A stretch of DNA of 64,000 nucleotides. Source: Oscarella lobularis (taxonomy: Eukaryota > Porifera > Homoscleromorpha > Homosclerophorida > Oscarellidae). The notes under the pieces were generated by a model. It searched no databases. It was not told the origin of the DNA and saw only the letters and a program-made list of their open reading frames with translations. Each line of letters starts with the position of its first letter. Position 1 is the first letter of the stretch. Below are positions 10,194-22,210 of this stretch, piece after piece. The position numbers and the translations under genes were made by a program. The stretch lies in NCBI RefSeq assembly GCF_947507565.1, contig NC_089175.1:248001-312000 (forward strand), in the 5' to 3' direction.

Positions 10194-13100
10194 TTAGTGA
10201 AATTCTTCGTGGCAATCACTTAGAGGTGTTGGCTCTCCTGTGAGTGTCACGTTGCCCTCGAGAACGTTCGATGGAGCCATGGTCATTTGATGAGGTTGCT
10301 GCCCACCAACAAAGATTTTGATGACTGTTGGCTCGACAGTCCATTCCGTTGTCCAAACTGCCATCTGTCGTGGAGTCACTGTAAAGTTGACCTGCAATTT
10401 CAAATAGATATACTATTTATTAGTAAAGTGTTTTTTTTTTACTTTCTTCCGCCCTTCTGAGCCAATAGATACCCTTTGAAAGCCTACAACCTGCATGTGA
10501 GGCGCTGGAATTGATTCATTTGCCCAGTGAATGTAGACTTGAACCACCTTGTATATAAAACAATTCTAATTAATTAAATGCTTTCATTCAATACTAATCA
10601 CCTCATCTCCTTCTTTGTCACCAACGTTCTCAACCACCACCGAAACGGAAATATTGCTGCATATCTTTGCCTCGGAAGTTACAATGAGTTGAGAATAGGC
10701 AAACTGAGTGTATGACCTGAGTGAAAAAGAATGAGCCAATGAAGTTTGATAAAACCATATTGACTTACAGTCCATATCCAAATGGGTACAAAGGTACTCC
10801 TTCAAAGTATCGATATGTTCGATTAATCATTGTGTAATTAACGATGTCTGGAACCTTGAATTTCGTTTTGCAAGTCACTGAATACAGAGTGGTCATTTGC
10901 TCAGCGTACCTGATCCAAAGACATTGGCCAAGTGGCTGGAAGACGTCCTGCAGGATTGACGTATCCAAGGAAAAGGTCAGACAACGCACTTCCTGCTGCC
11001 TAAAATTTGGCAAAGTTAGACACGTAAATAGGATGGCAACAGATATCTCACTTGAGCCGGAAAGAAACACTCAATAATGACATCCACATTGTCTTTGCCC
11101 ATGAGATGTTGAGAGGTCCAGCGTTAAACAGAAGCAAAACAACCGGCTTTCCTAACACAAATCTAATTTTTAAAATAAATAAATTTGTCAGATTAGATGC
11201 CTTTTGCAGTCTCATAAGCATCCATCAGTAGCTGAGCCTGATGACCAGGAAGTTCAATGTCAGAACGGTCGTGACCTTCTCTTTCCAAATCACGTCCTAA
11301 ACAAAAGCACGTAAACAAGGGCTATCTAATACTGAGTAACGTTGTCACCTGTTCCTAGACAGACAACAATTACGTCAGAGCCATTTATTGCCTTCTTGAC
11401 TGAATCAGCATCGTAGGTGCTGCCAAATAAATTATTTTCTAGTTCATATATAGAAGGAAATACATGTATATATACTCGCATGCGGAGTCGTCGCGCAATC
11501 ATTGAATAGGTGAGTCCCGCTAGTGGAGTAGTAACAAAATTCTCCTAGTAGAAGAAAAGTTTTTCGACGTCAAAAACGGCAGAAACAACTTGCCATTATT
11601 GTTGGAGAATAGTCTCCAAATAGAAGACGCGAGTCGTTTGCAAAAGGACCCAGAATCTGAAAACATTGACTGACAACACATTTTCACTTATTCTGTTTTT
11701 ACCGTCATCTGATCAAGAGAATGCTCTCGAAGTGGCAGAACATTTTTCTCATTTTTCAGCAACACGAACGACTTTCCAGCGGCAAAACGAGCCAAATCTT
11801 GGTGCTCTCTGCTTTGAATGATAGACACATCTAGCCTAATAAAAAGATAATCAGAAAAGAGAAGTATTTTATATAGAAACTCTTACTTGCTATACGGATT
11901 CATTTCCGGTGGATCAAACTCTCCCAGAACCATTCGAGTCATAAACAGACGACTAGCACAATCGCGCAGAGTAGACTCGTTCACCAATTTCTGTACAAAA
12001 TCCACTATAATAAAATACTTTCTATACATATAGGAAATAACCTGATTATAGGCTTCTTCCAGGTGAGAAAACGTCGTGTTTTCATCGTTACCGTCCTCCA
12101 AACAGGTACCCGCGTTGACAGCTGCCGCTGCTGTGTGAACTGGGTCTTGAGTATAGTTGTGCTGCGTCATTATGTTCTCTAGAGAAAGAGCGTGGAAAGG
12201 GGAGTCTCTGCAAACTTCTTCAAGCTCACCCAAGGCACCCTGATCGCTAACAACATAGCCTAAAAGTCTTTACGTCAAATTGATTGGGTATATCAGTATG
12301 TGAAAATTTACCCTCAAAATTCCATTCGTTTCTAAGAATTTCGGTGAGGAGTTTTGAATTGGCACAAGCCGGAACGCCTTGTATGCTATTAGAATTTCTA
12401 TTAATCAATAATATACTACGTTAAATCAATAAAATTGACCTGTTAAAGCTACACATGAGACTGTAGCTTCCAGCCATAACACACGCCTCAAATTGGGGCA
12501 AAAACGTCATTCTCCAATCTCGATCAGAAACCTGTCAAGTAGACGATTTTATAAAAGAAATTCCCTTACTTCAATCTTCTCACTTTTGAATCAAAGCTAA
12601 ACCTGGACACAGGCACATCTTCCGGGCCCCCGTGCACGTCAAAATGCTTGCAACCAGCATTAGCACGCACATAACGATGATCATCTAAAACAACCACGCG
12701 CTTCTCATCATAAGACTTATGTACTAGAACACGCCATTTGACCGGACAAATAGGGACACTCTCCAAACGTCTCCTGGTTTCGACCCCAGCGTGGATCACG
12801 CATAATGTTTACGACAGGACTCCTAAAAGAGAAATGAGTCTCTTCTCTATCCAGGAGAATATACGTACCAGCAACTCAAGCCAGTATGAAAGGAATAGTC
12901 ACCCAGTGCAGTGGCATTATTGTTCTATAAAGAAAATGAAATTTCTAATGTGAATAATGCTGATATTCTTACCTTTGCTCTGACTTCTTTTGACGTGGCC
13001 TCAGTAACGCGATAGACAAGATCGTAGTCAAAACTTGCAGCCTTGATGATACGGTTACCGGTACATGTATAAAGAAACTACGTAAACATGTATCTCATAC

Positions 13101-13500
13101 CATTCCAAGAGCCTGAGGAAAGGACGTTGCAGCACCGGCTCCCACGTCTCCACTCAAACATTCCGTCCCAAACTGATACGGCTTGATTCCCAATCTTTCT
13201 ATGGCTGGAGTAGGACCTGCAATGACAAGTGGGCGTGGATCATAACATCTACGAGTACAGGTTCCTCTTTCTGTCTTACTGTTCTTCCGTGCGCCTCCGT
13301 GGGACATCTGTCCTGCAATTTCAGAGATGTTGAGTCGTTCGACCAAGTCCTGGAGGCGCAATGATCGTCTAGAAAGAGATGCTCAGCCTGCCACGGTTTA
13401 CCGCTACGCGAGCTTCGAAAGAGAGCGACGTGTTGCGAAAAGGATAGTCGTCTGCCGTGCAAACAACGACAAGGAAAACGATAGCGAGTGCAGAAAGCAT
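10194..13500 (-). CDS. Secreted glycoside hydrolase family 3 (beta-xylosidase/beta-glucosidase-like)
   Basis: A complete multi-exon GH3 gene. Exon 1 (13402-13500) has a signal peptide [16 protein letters not shown] and [12 protein letters not shown]. Exon 2 carries [19 protein letters not shown] and [14 protein letters not shown]. Later exons give [75 protein letters not shown], then YVVSDQGAL, whose Asp is the family's catalytic nucleophile. The alpha/beta domain follows ([49 protein letters not shown]), and a fibronectin III-like C-terminus ends at 10194-10196. Members cleave terminal xylose or glucose from plant or algal polysaccharides outside the cell. All motifs are in order and the visible splices hold phase. 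Xylosidase rather than glucosidase is inference from similarity to the plant and animal beta-D-xylosidase group. It is the only clearly non-kinase enzyme in the window. Confidence 0.92.
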
Positions 13501-13692
13501 AGAAACAGCCGAAATTCCAAAATACTGCACGGCGAATAGCGCACTATAGTTAAATTTTATTAGTGCTCATAAAAATTCACGGTAATTATGCCGAAACAAA
13601 GATGACATCATGCATTTTATCACGTGGCACAATCACAAACAAATAAATAAATAAGTCAGACTTAAATTATTACAGTTAGACACTCAAGATTA

Positions 13693-15987
13693 TTACAGAA
13701 ATTTTGGCTTTCTCATCTTTGCTAGAACTTCGTCCATTGATGGTCTTTGACGCCTGTCCATGGCAGAGCATAGTTTGGCAAGTTCCAGTAGATGTCCAGG
13801 CAAGTTCTTGCACCATTCAATCCGTGGATCAATCATATCCTCGGTATACCCCTCTTTTTCCTGATCCTTCATATAAGTGATCTAGAAACAGACTCATAAA
13901 ACTACAGTAATCATTCCTAGTTTTTCTACTAAGTCCATCTTCTTGGAATAACTGTATGGAGGCAACCCAGTGACAATCTCATAAAACACCTAAGCCACAA
14001 CAAACACTGTGAGCCCACGAATTCCATAAAAGTAAAATATTAATTCGTTACCATTCCCAATGCGTACACGTCAACTTTCTTTGACAGGATTCCCAAAAAG
14101 GCCTCCGGTGGCATGTACGATCGCGATCCAACCATCACGGTTGTAGAGACGTACGATTTGTCACAATCCCAGAATGTTGACAGACCAAAGTCAGCCAATT
14201 TCACTGTCACTCTCTCGACGTCGTCGTTTTTTAGCAAAATATTAGCTCTACAAAAGAAAGATTAATATGTAAAATATATAAAAATTTCTAATTACGTCTT
14301 GACGTCACGATGTATAATTCCGATGCTGTGTAAATAGTTTAGCGCATCCGAAAGATCTTGTACAATAAACAAACGATCTTTCCAGTGCGGAGGATTCGGA
14401 TTATTCTAAATACAAAACGTATAGTCAGAAGACACGAACTACCCTAGTGATCAAGCATTCTGACCTTTGATAACGCTTCCCTTAGAGTTCCTCCCCTGAT
14501 CAGTTCATAGGCCATACACAGTTCTGGACCGTCGATGCAATAGGCAATAACAGATATAATGTTGGGATGTTGACATCTAAACTTAATTGAAAATATCTTG
14601 CTACAAATAAAATAAAATTCCTCTTGCCTGGACAAAGCTTTCATTTCAGAAGAAAACTGCCTTCTTGTTAGTCTCACTGTTGATGGTCTGTCATTCTTCG
14701 GCTAATAGTTCATTATAATATTTAATTATTATTATGTATCTGTTTCTACTATTACCGGTTTGTATCTTTTTACTGCCACCGCTACGTCTTTCCCGCGCAA
14801 ATTGAGGTCGCCAAGATACACTTTTCCAAAGCTGCCAGACCCCAGTAAGCGCTTGTTGCCTTCATCAAAGTCACTTGTTGCCTGCTTCATGTCATCATAG
14901 CCTAATAGTTTCACACCCAAGTCATCTATGTCGTCCACATCATCCGTCTCAAGAGAACGATCTTCACTTGATCTTGATGAAGTTGGCAACTCAAGGTAAT
15001 CTCGATGAGGAAAAGATCCTCTATTATTATCAGAATCTGAAGAGCGTTTTTGCGGTCCAAATTCCGTTCGTCGTTGATGATTATCGTTAGAATTGTTTTT
15101 ATCTCCTGAGTCAGAATTGTCTCCATTACTATCATCTCCACCATCTCCACCTGCTCCAGCCACACAGTTCCCCCTAATTCACATAAAAACTGTCCTCAGG
15201 AAAAACCAACACGACAACTCGGTCTAACTAAAACATACCTAGTTTTATTGCCAGGCGTCTGTAAGTCAGCTGAGGTCATTTCGAAATTTCTTTCAACCAC
15301 AGTGACCCTTCCAGTGCTATCCTGAACGTTGTCAATCTCAGATGTTCTTTTCGGACTACTCACAGAAGAGGAAAAAAATTGCTGGGTTCCACAGCAATCT
15401 ACTGTTCCTTCTGTTCCTTTTCGAGATTGTGATGTTCTACTTTCCCTTTCAGGGCGTTGCTGCTTGTTCTCATCCGCACTGTTTGGCACTTCAAAGTCAG
15501 GTGGGCAACTGTTCCACCTTTGAAGCTTGAGAACACTGACGGAATTTAAATTTCTCGGCACTTCTCCGTCTTCAAGTTTCAACCCGATGTCTTCAACCTG
15601 ACTCAGAGAGGAAAAATCGTCAGATTCTGTTTCAGTCTGTATCACCACTACCTTTTGATTGCTGCCACTGTTCCAATGCGGAGGAGCAAATGCGATGTGA
15701 AGACTGAATTCTTCTACCAATAGCCCGGGCCAGAGCCGCTCTGGCCCGGGCCGGTCAGAGCCTGAGCTGGTCAGTGGCGATTGCGCCCTCTTGCCTTTCA
15801 TTCTATTGGAAAGAATCGCCAAGGCTATTGTGACCACTAATAGCAAGAAGATCAGAAGCAGCAGCAAGATCTCAAAATAGGGTGCTCTCTGGAGCTTCGG
15901 GCTATCCGGAGGGTGACAGACGTCTCCAGCTCGAGCTACTACTGCATCTTTTAAAGTGCATCCTACCGCAAGAGCACCAACGGCCAT
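13693..15987 (-). CDS. Kinase F: single-pass membrane IRAK/Pelle-like kinase
   Basis: ATG at 15987 starts a long first exon (to about 15245). It has a short N-terminal segment and a membrane helix at residues of about 37-58 (ILLLLLIFLLLVVTIALAIL) followed by basic SNRMKGKR, then a Ser/Glu-rich cytoplasmic linker. The next exon (14755-15172) is Asp/Ser-rich and leads to YDDMKQATSDFD and LLGSGSFGKVYLG with VAVAVKRYKPV. Further exons hold HPNIISVIAYCIDGPELCM, IIHRDVKT, LADFGLSTF, SRSYMPPEAFLG, VTGLPPYSYSKK and a C-terminal exon ending RKPKFL, with the stop at 13693-13695. All catalytic motifs are intact. The predicted protein is a membrane-anchored cytosolic kinase with almost no ectodomain. The kinase half is nearly identical to the third kinase of E'-G'-F'; only F has the membrane exon. 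Confidence 0.85.
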
Positions 15988-16059
15988 GAAGGAAAGTTTG
16001 ATGACACTGCATTATTGCCACACGCCCTTTGCCCCGTGAATCACGCTGATCCGACTCTC

Positions 16060-16480
16060 GCTCACGTGCAAAAAAGTCCTACACCACACACACCTCGGCG
16101 TTTCCCCACTTTCAGTTTTAAACCCAACGTCTTCAATCTGAGAGGGAAAACCGTCAAAATCTGTTTCAGTCCGCAACACACTACCTTTTGATTGCTGCCA
16201 CTGTTCCAATGCGGACGTGATGTGAAGACTACTTCTTTCTGCCATAATGCAACACAGTAGGTCAGGAGGGCCAAAGCTGATCAGTGCTATTCTTACTGCA
16301 CGCTCTCGCGAGCTGGACCAGAAATGAACAGGTATCAGCAAGTAGATTCAGTACCGGCTACAAACGCGAAATAGGGTGTTCTCTGGAGTCTCGGGCTATG
16401 CACTCGGTCCAGGAGGCGACAGACGTCTCCAATTCGACAAGAGCTAATACGTTGCAGTCTGGCACACAAATGAAGAATAG
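16060..16480 (-). pseudogene. Duplicated fragment of the F first exon
   Basis: Matches two stretches of the first exon of F: the region around LHIAFAPPHWNSGSNQK and VEDIGLKLEDGEVPR (here LHITSALEQW and IEDVGFKTESGETPR), and the region near the F N-terminus at about 16380-16450. The membrane-helix segment between them is missing or scrambled. No kinase exon follows. It is a decayed partial tandem copy lying just upstream of F. Confidence 0.7.
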
Positions 16481-16690
16481 TTTGTTGATCGATGACTCAC
16501 CTTCTATATGAGACCTTGCTCACGTGCGGACTTTCTGCTCAAAGAAAATGGCCAAGCGCTTTCTCAGTCCAGACGCCATTAATCGGGTGCAGAAGACACA
16601 TCCTGTAGCTAAAATGACGACTTAGTTACACCAACAAATTTTCTACATACGATCACGCAATACAGTACATAAACACACGTACAGAGCGCT
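16481..16690. other. Intergenic spacer downstream of G
   Basis: Short stretch between the stop of G and the F fragment; I see no exon or RNA gene. Confidence 0.5.
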
Positions 16691-19600
16691 TCACCTAGAT
16701 TCATTCACAAGATCTTCAATTTTCTTACGAATCTAAGATTCAGTTTAGTCAAATAAGCATAATCATGCGCCCAAGTCACTTCTTTCGTTTTTGGCCTTTT
16801 GTCTGCGTACAAACGCGTGCATTTTTTTGAAAGAGCGAACAATTTCCGAGCCAACGAGGGTGGCCAAGGCGTCCGAGGATCTGTCAGAATGGCAGGATCT
16901 TCACCTGCACTTTCCAGATCTATAAAGTACATAATCTACTCAAAACGTTCTTAGAAATACCTAAACGTGTCAACAAGATAAGGCAACATACAAGATCAAT
17001 TTTCTTTGCAGAACTGTAGGGCGGTAAACCAGTGACGATTTCATACATAATCTAAAAAAACAATGAATGACAACGATACTTGATCGCTTGGTAGCTGCAA
17101 CCATTCCAAAGGCGTAAACATCAACTGCCGGCGATACGCGACCTCTAAGGGCTTCGGGAGACATATAGCTTTTTGTCCCAACAGGCATAGTGGCATAGAA
17201 AGACTCTGTAGTCCCGTCAACTTCGTGTAAATACATGTATGATGAAAGACCGAAGTCGGCTAGCTTTGCAATCAATACGCCTTTTTCATTTTTCCCCAGA
17301 AGTACATTGGAACTGCAAAATAAACACGTGTCCTATTGGTAAGTAAATTTGAATAATGGCTTGCCTTTTGACGTCACGATGAATCAAATTGCAAGACGAG
17401 TGAATAAAGTCTAAAGCCTCTGATACGTGAAGAGCCATGACTAAGCGGTTCTTCCACGAAGGTGGACTTGGGTTATTCTACAGCACACAGTGTAAGCACG
17501 GATCGTAGAGTCTACAATCCGTGGTGTAAGCTACTTAATACAAATACCCTGACCTTTGATAGCGCATCTTTCAAAGTCCCATCCATGAGGAATTCATAAA
17601 CTATGCATAGCTCAGCAGAATCAATACTGTAGGCCAACAGTTTAACTACATTTTTGTGAGAACATCTGTCATGATTGATACGCCTTTAGATAGTGTTATA
17701 TAAAAAACAAAAACAGGCTTACGCGGACAAAGCCCGTATTTCGGACGGAAATTGTCTTCTGTGTAGTTGTAGGTAAGATGGTCTATCACGTTTAGGCTAA
17801 AAGAGAAAAGAGGATACAATTAATTAGGTTTATTAGTTTGTTTAATACCGGTTTGAATTTTTTTACTGCAACCAAAAAGGGTTTATCTTTCCATCGGAGA
17901 TGTCCCAGATAAACATCCCCAAAGCTTCCTGAACCAAGAAAACGTCCATTCATAGCCACGGAAGAAGAATTGAAGTCGTCGGTCGCTGCCTTCAGTTGTT
18001 CAAACGGTATTTCTATAAGTTCGTGCGGCCAGACCAATGAATCTTGGTCTACACCACGAAGAATAGATGACAGCGCAATCCCGTGCGTTTTTGACTGAGA
18101 CGAGAAGGAGTCGCGAAAAAAGCGAGATCTCTCTGAGTCTTCTTTTCCACCAGCAGCCTTTGACGGCCTTTTATTTTTATCCTCATCGTCATCTGAGTCA
18201 TCATCATCCGGATCGTCATGATGGTCAGGTGCCCCACCAGCTGTGCGTAAAGAAGCCTTTGCATTATTAGGAGCGTGCAAAGAATGTGATTGATCATCTT
18301 GTCTAGCTTTTTCTCCTGCCATCTCTTGACTAGTGGTATGAACAGAAGGATCAGAAGAAGCACTTCCATTTTTTACTCTTGCAAGCATTGTATCTTTATC
18401 ATCTCCATCATCCTTATCAGAGCCTTCATCAGCCACATCGCTGACCGTGGTCAGCTTGACGACATGGTCAGAAGAACTTTTGTGATCAGAAGAAGCGAGT
18501 TTGTTTATCTTCAAGTCCGATGAACGCTTGTCATCATTAGCAGCCTTTGACGGCTTTTTATCTTTATCATCGTCGTCATCTGAGTCATCATCAGAACTGT
18601 CATCATAATCAGGTGTCCTAGCAACGAGTAAAGGAGGCGACTCGTCAATTTGTCTAGGTTTTTTCCCTGGCATCTCTTGACTGGTGGCCTGAACAGAAGG
18701 AAGTCTACTATCAGAAGAAGCACTTCCTTTTGCATCAAACAGATGCATTGTATCTTTATCATCACCATCATCATCAGGGTCGGGTGCCACAGCCACATCC
18801 ACAGCCACATCGATAACCATGGTCAACTTCTTCTGCTGACTGTCGACGACATGGTCAGAAGAACTTTCGCGATCAGAAGAAGCGAGTGCGTTTATCTTCA
18901 AGTCAGATGAGCGCTTGTCATCATCAACAGCAGAGTCATTGTCATCACCAGGTGCAGCTGCAGTGAACGAAGGAGGCAGCCCATCATTGTGTCTGCTCGG
19001 GATCTTTTGAAAAGTGGCATGGCCAGAGCGTTTACTATAAAAAGAAGCCCTTTCTTTTCCTTCTGCGCTAGACCTTTTATCTTCATCATCCGAGTCATTG
19101 CCGGAATCCTCTTCATTGGCAGTTTGCAAAGGAAGCGACTTATCATTCTGTCTAGCTTTTTCTCCTTGAATTTCTGCTTTAATGATACACTTGTTCGACA
19201 TCTCTTGACTAGCGGCATTGCCAGAAGGTTTACTATGAAAAGAAGTCCTCTCTTTTTCTGCTGCGTTGGGCGTTCTATCTTCATCATTGCCATTATCATC
19301 CGAGTCATTGCCGGAATCCTTTTCGTCGTCAGACTCATTAGTTTGTTTAGCTTCTTCTCCTTTAAGTTCTGCCTCACCGCTAAGCATATCCTGGCCATAG
19401 ACATAGCCAGACAATATACTATCAGTCTGTTTTTCTTCCGCGTCAACGGCCAAAGGAGGTGACCCGTTGCTTTGTATAGGCTTTTCTCCTTTAGATCTCA
19501 CAACGTTTTCACATTCTTCTTTCAGAATGGTGATAAAGGTAGAAAGTTGCTTACTACATGCAGGAGACACAACGTTGTATACTTTTAGAATAGCTTCTTC

Positions 19601-19954
19601 AGGTTTCAAATAAACGTTCACTTTCATATCAATCTTGGCTTCTAAAGAAGATGAGTTTTTCCTGGCGGTTTCAGGACTTGAACGGCCATCTCCAACGCTC
19701 ATACGATCTGCTCGATTTTGCTCTTCAACGACAGGGTTGCTCACATTACGGCTTGGACCATCTAACATCTTTGCCAAGCTGTCTTCTGTCAACTGTTTGT
19801 ACGGTTCCAACATTTCATAATTGACAGATTCATCGCTTTTGGGCAATCTATGGTACGCAAAAATAGGACTCGTTCTCTTACAACGAAGAAGTGCTCGACC
19901 TTTCAACTTTGGGATATATATCGCTTGCGAACTGATTCGAATACGATAAATCAT
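16691..19954 (-). CDS. Kinase G: IRAK/Pelle-like kinase with long acidic repeat N-terminus
   Basis: The best start is the ATG at 19954 (MIYRIRISSQAIYIPKLKG). The first exon reaches about 17850 and encodes some 700 residues. Much of it is a degenerate acidic repeat rich in DSDDD, KDK and SSD (18070-19450), ending in FEQLKAATDDF, FLGSGSFGDVYLG and VAVKKFKPV. Following exons give [69 protein letters not shown] and TDPRTPWPPSLARKL, and a last exon IRKKIEDLVNESR with its stop at 16691-16693. Catalytic residues are complete. The intron after HRDVK starts with GC, as in H and I. No membrane helix is visible, so it is probably cytosolic or nuclear. It is the stand-alone relative of the fused G', H and I units. 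Confidence 0.85.
18070..19450 (-). repeat. Internal acidic tandem repeats in G
   Basis: The coding sequence contains several degenerate repeats. Two units of about 100 residues share SSDLKINxLASSD, SSSDHVV and DDGDDKDTM blocks. Two or three shorter units share DSGNDSDD and KERxSFxSKxSG. The low-complexity GAT-rich code makes long open frames on the opposite strand, which I do not take as genes. Confidence 0.75.
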
Positions 19955-20132
19955 TGCGCCTCCCGACAAAATTCAGTCGAATTTTCACGGCGTGCTGTGT
20001 GATGGCGTACACGATTAGGCGACCAATCGACATACAAGACCAATCTCACCGATGATGCCTTTTGGACGACGTCAGCCATCGCTTTTTACACAGAGAAGAC
20101 GATCGTTCTCCCCGAACAGGACGCGCAGTTTC

Positions 20133-20142
20133 GCGCATGCGC
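20133..20142. promoter_or_regulatory. NRF1-like site in the G promoter
   Basis: Perfect palindrome GCGCATGCGC about 180 bp upstream of the G start codon, with an ACGTCAGCC element about 65 bp closer to the gene. Position and match suggest a TATA-less promoter; binding is untested. Confidence 0.45.
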
Positions 20143-20338
20143 TGTCGTCAAACATCCGCTTCAGTGGGAGCTGGCGGTGATCACCTGCTACTGTAAGAGA
20201 CTACAACATAGATATGGTCAGAGTAACTTGTAAGGCAAACCAATTTTTATTCGTTACTTTATCTCTCAGATCCAACAAATTTCCAAGAACATTCAAAACC
20301 TACGAAATACAAACACCTTCACGAAATTTGAAGCCAGC

Positions 20339-20505
20339 TCATTTGAAAACCTCATCCATTCGTGGCCTGTTAATGCGATCTTTTTCAGTGCATCTTTTTG
20401 CGAGTCCAATGAGTCCATAGGCAAGATTATAAAACCATCCAATTCGCGGATCAAACAAAGAGCTCGTTTCATTTCCTTCTTTCTCCAATTTAAGCACGTA
20501 CTCTG
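20339..20505 (-). pseudogene. Orphan kinase C-lobe exon
   Basis: The minus strand reads LKLEKEGNETSSLFDPRIGW, then an AKRCTEKDRINRPRMDEV block, ending in a stop at 20339-20341. This is the alpha-G to alpha-I exon of the kinase family (compare DPRTPWPPSLARKLF and DKRPKTKEV in G). No upstream catalytic exons exist within the next few hundred bases, so it is an isolated fragment. It does not closely match any other kinase in the window, which points to a paralogue no longer present here. Confidence 0.72.
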
Positions 20506-20748
20506 ATGATGGGAATGCAGAGCCGTATATAGAGAATGCATCTCATGACGTCATTGCACACATCCCTGCGCTAAAAATAGCTTTTCTTACAGAACACAAG
20601 GGCGGGGCGGGGCTTTTAACTCACATTAATTTCAAGAATGTCCTCAGATTCAGCAACAGATAACCATGCAGCTCAATGCTAATTGCTACGCAGAAAATTT
20701 TACGTCAAACACATACTAGTACACCTTCACAAACAAATCGCTCAAACT

Positions 20749-22210
20749 TCAGCTAATTTTTTCAGATCTATCTACGAGGTCTTGAATTTCCTTGCAAACC
20801 TGAAATGCAATTCAAATGTACTAATACACCCTAAAATCACAGTACTGTCTGTACTTCATTCATTTTTGGCCTTTGGGATGAGTTAAATTGTGTGCACTTC
20901 TTTGAAAGAGCAAACAATTGCCGAGCAAATGTGGGTGGCCAAGGTGTTCGAGGATCTATCAGAACAGTGGGATCTTCACCTGCATTTTCCAGATCTTTCA
21001 TGTACATGATCTACACAATAGTTTAGTTTCTTAGACAAGAAGACTTGGTAAGCAACATACAAGATCCGTCTTCTTTGCAGAACTGTAGGGCGGCAAGCCA
21101 GTGACAATCTCATACATAACCTAAAAAACAATGAATGAAAATAAAACTTATTTGCTTGGTAACTCAACCATTCCAAAGGCATAAACATCAACAATTGGTG
21201 ACACGCGACCTCTAAGGGCTTCGGGACACATATAGCATGTTGTGCCAGCAGGCGCGTAATCATAGAAACATTTTGAAGTCTCTTCAGTTTTGTCTAAAAA
21301 TGATGAAAGACCAAAGTCAGCAAGCTTTGCAATCAATAAGCCTTTGTCATCTTTCCCCAGAAGTACATTGGAACTGCAAAATAAACACGTGTCCCTATTG
21401 GTGAGTAAATTTGAATGCTGATTTGCCTTTTGACGTCACGATGAACCAAATAGCAAGACGAGTGAATAAAGTCCAAAGCCTCTGGACTTGGGTTATTCTA
21501 CAGCACACAGCGTAAGCTACTGTACTTGGGAAGTTGATTTACAAATACCCAGACCTTTGATAGCGCATCTTTCAATGTCCCATCCATTAGCAATTCATAA
21601 ACTATGCATAGCTCAGCAGAATCAATACTGTAGGCCAACAATTTAACTATACTTTTATGAGAACATCTGAGATGATACGCCCACCGTTAGGTAGTTACAA
21701 AAAAAACAAGAACAGACTTACGCGGACAAAGCCTGAATTTCGGACGGAAATTGTCTTCTGTGTAGTTCCAGGTAAGATGGTTTATCACGTTTAGGCTAAA
21801 AAAGAAAACGAAAGAATGAATGCAATATTAGATTTATCGGTTTTGTCTAGTACTGGTTTTAATTTTTTGACTGCAACCAAATTGAGTTTATCTCCCTGTT
21901 GAAGATGTCCTAGATAAACGTCTCCAAAGCTTCCTGAACCAAGAAAACATCCTTTCTTAGTCACAGGAGATGAATTGAACCCGTCAGTTGCCGCCTTCAG
22001 TTGTTCAAATGGTATTTCTACAAGACTCTGCCGCCAGACCAATGAATCTTGGTCTACACGATCAAGAATAGATGATAGCACAAAGCTACTACGCTCTTCC
22101 AACTGAGACGAGAAAGAACAGCGTAAAAGAGGTGACTGATCTTGACTAGTAGTAGCATTATCGTCATCATCTGAGTCATCATGGTGATCAGGTGCCCCAG
22201 CAGCTGCAGC
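20749..22210 (-). other. Unit H: second kinase of I-H
   Basis: Domain entry within the I-H gene. It has an acidic linker (GAPDHHDDSDDDD), FEQLKAATDGF, CFLGSGSFGDVYLG, VAVKKLKPV, LVHRDVK, LADFGLSS, YMCPEALRG and VTGLPPYSS. Compared with G, 14 residues are missing in frame at about 21483, between NNPSP and EALDFIHSS, removing the first half of the helix before the catalytic loop. Whether the fold tolerates this is uncertain. The intron after HRDVK has a GC donor. Confidence 0.75.

Noticed and set aside
9614-10219. A chimeric GH3-signal-peptide/kinase E protein through a short intron at 9945-9973
   Set aside because: With the visible donor and TTGCAG acceptor the E frame is not kept and a stop follows soon; kept only as a question in the findings.
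15329-15530. Hydrophobic plus-strand frames over the F first exon
   Set aside because: They overlap, in antisense, an exon whose frame, membrane helix and splice phase are all consistent on the minus strand.
18067-19462. Long plus-strand open frames rich in Phe, Ile and His opposite the G acidic repeats
   Set aside because: They are antisense shadows of GAT/TCA-rich coding sequence, without start context, domain or splice pattern.
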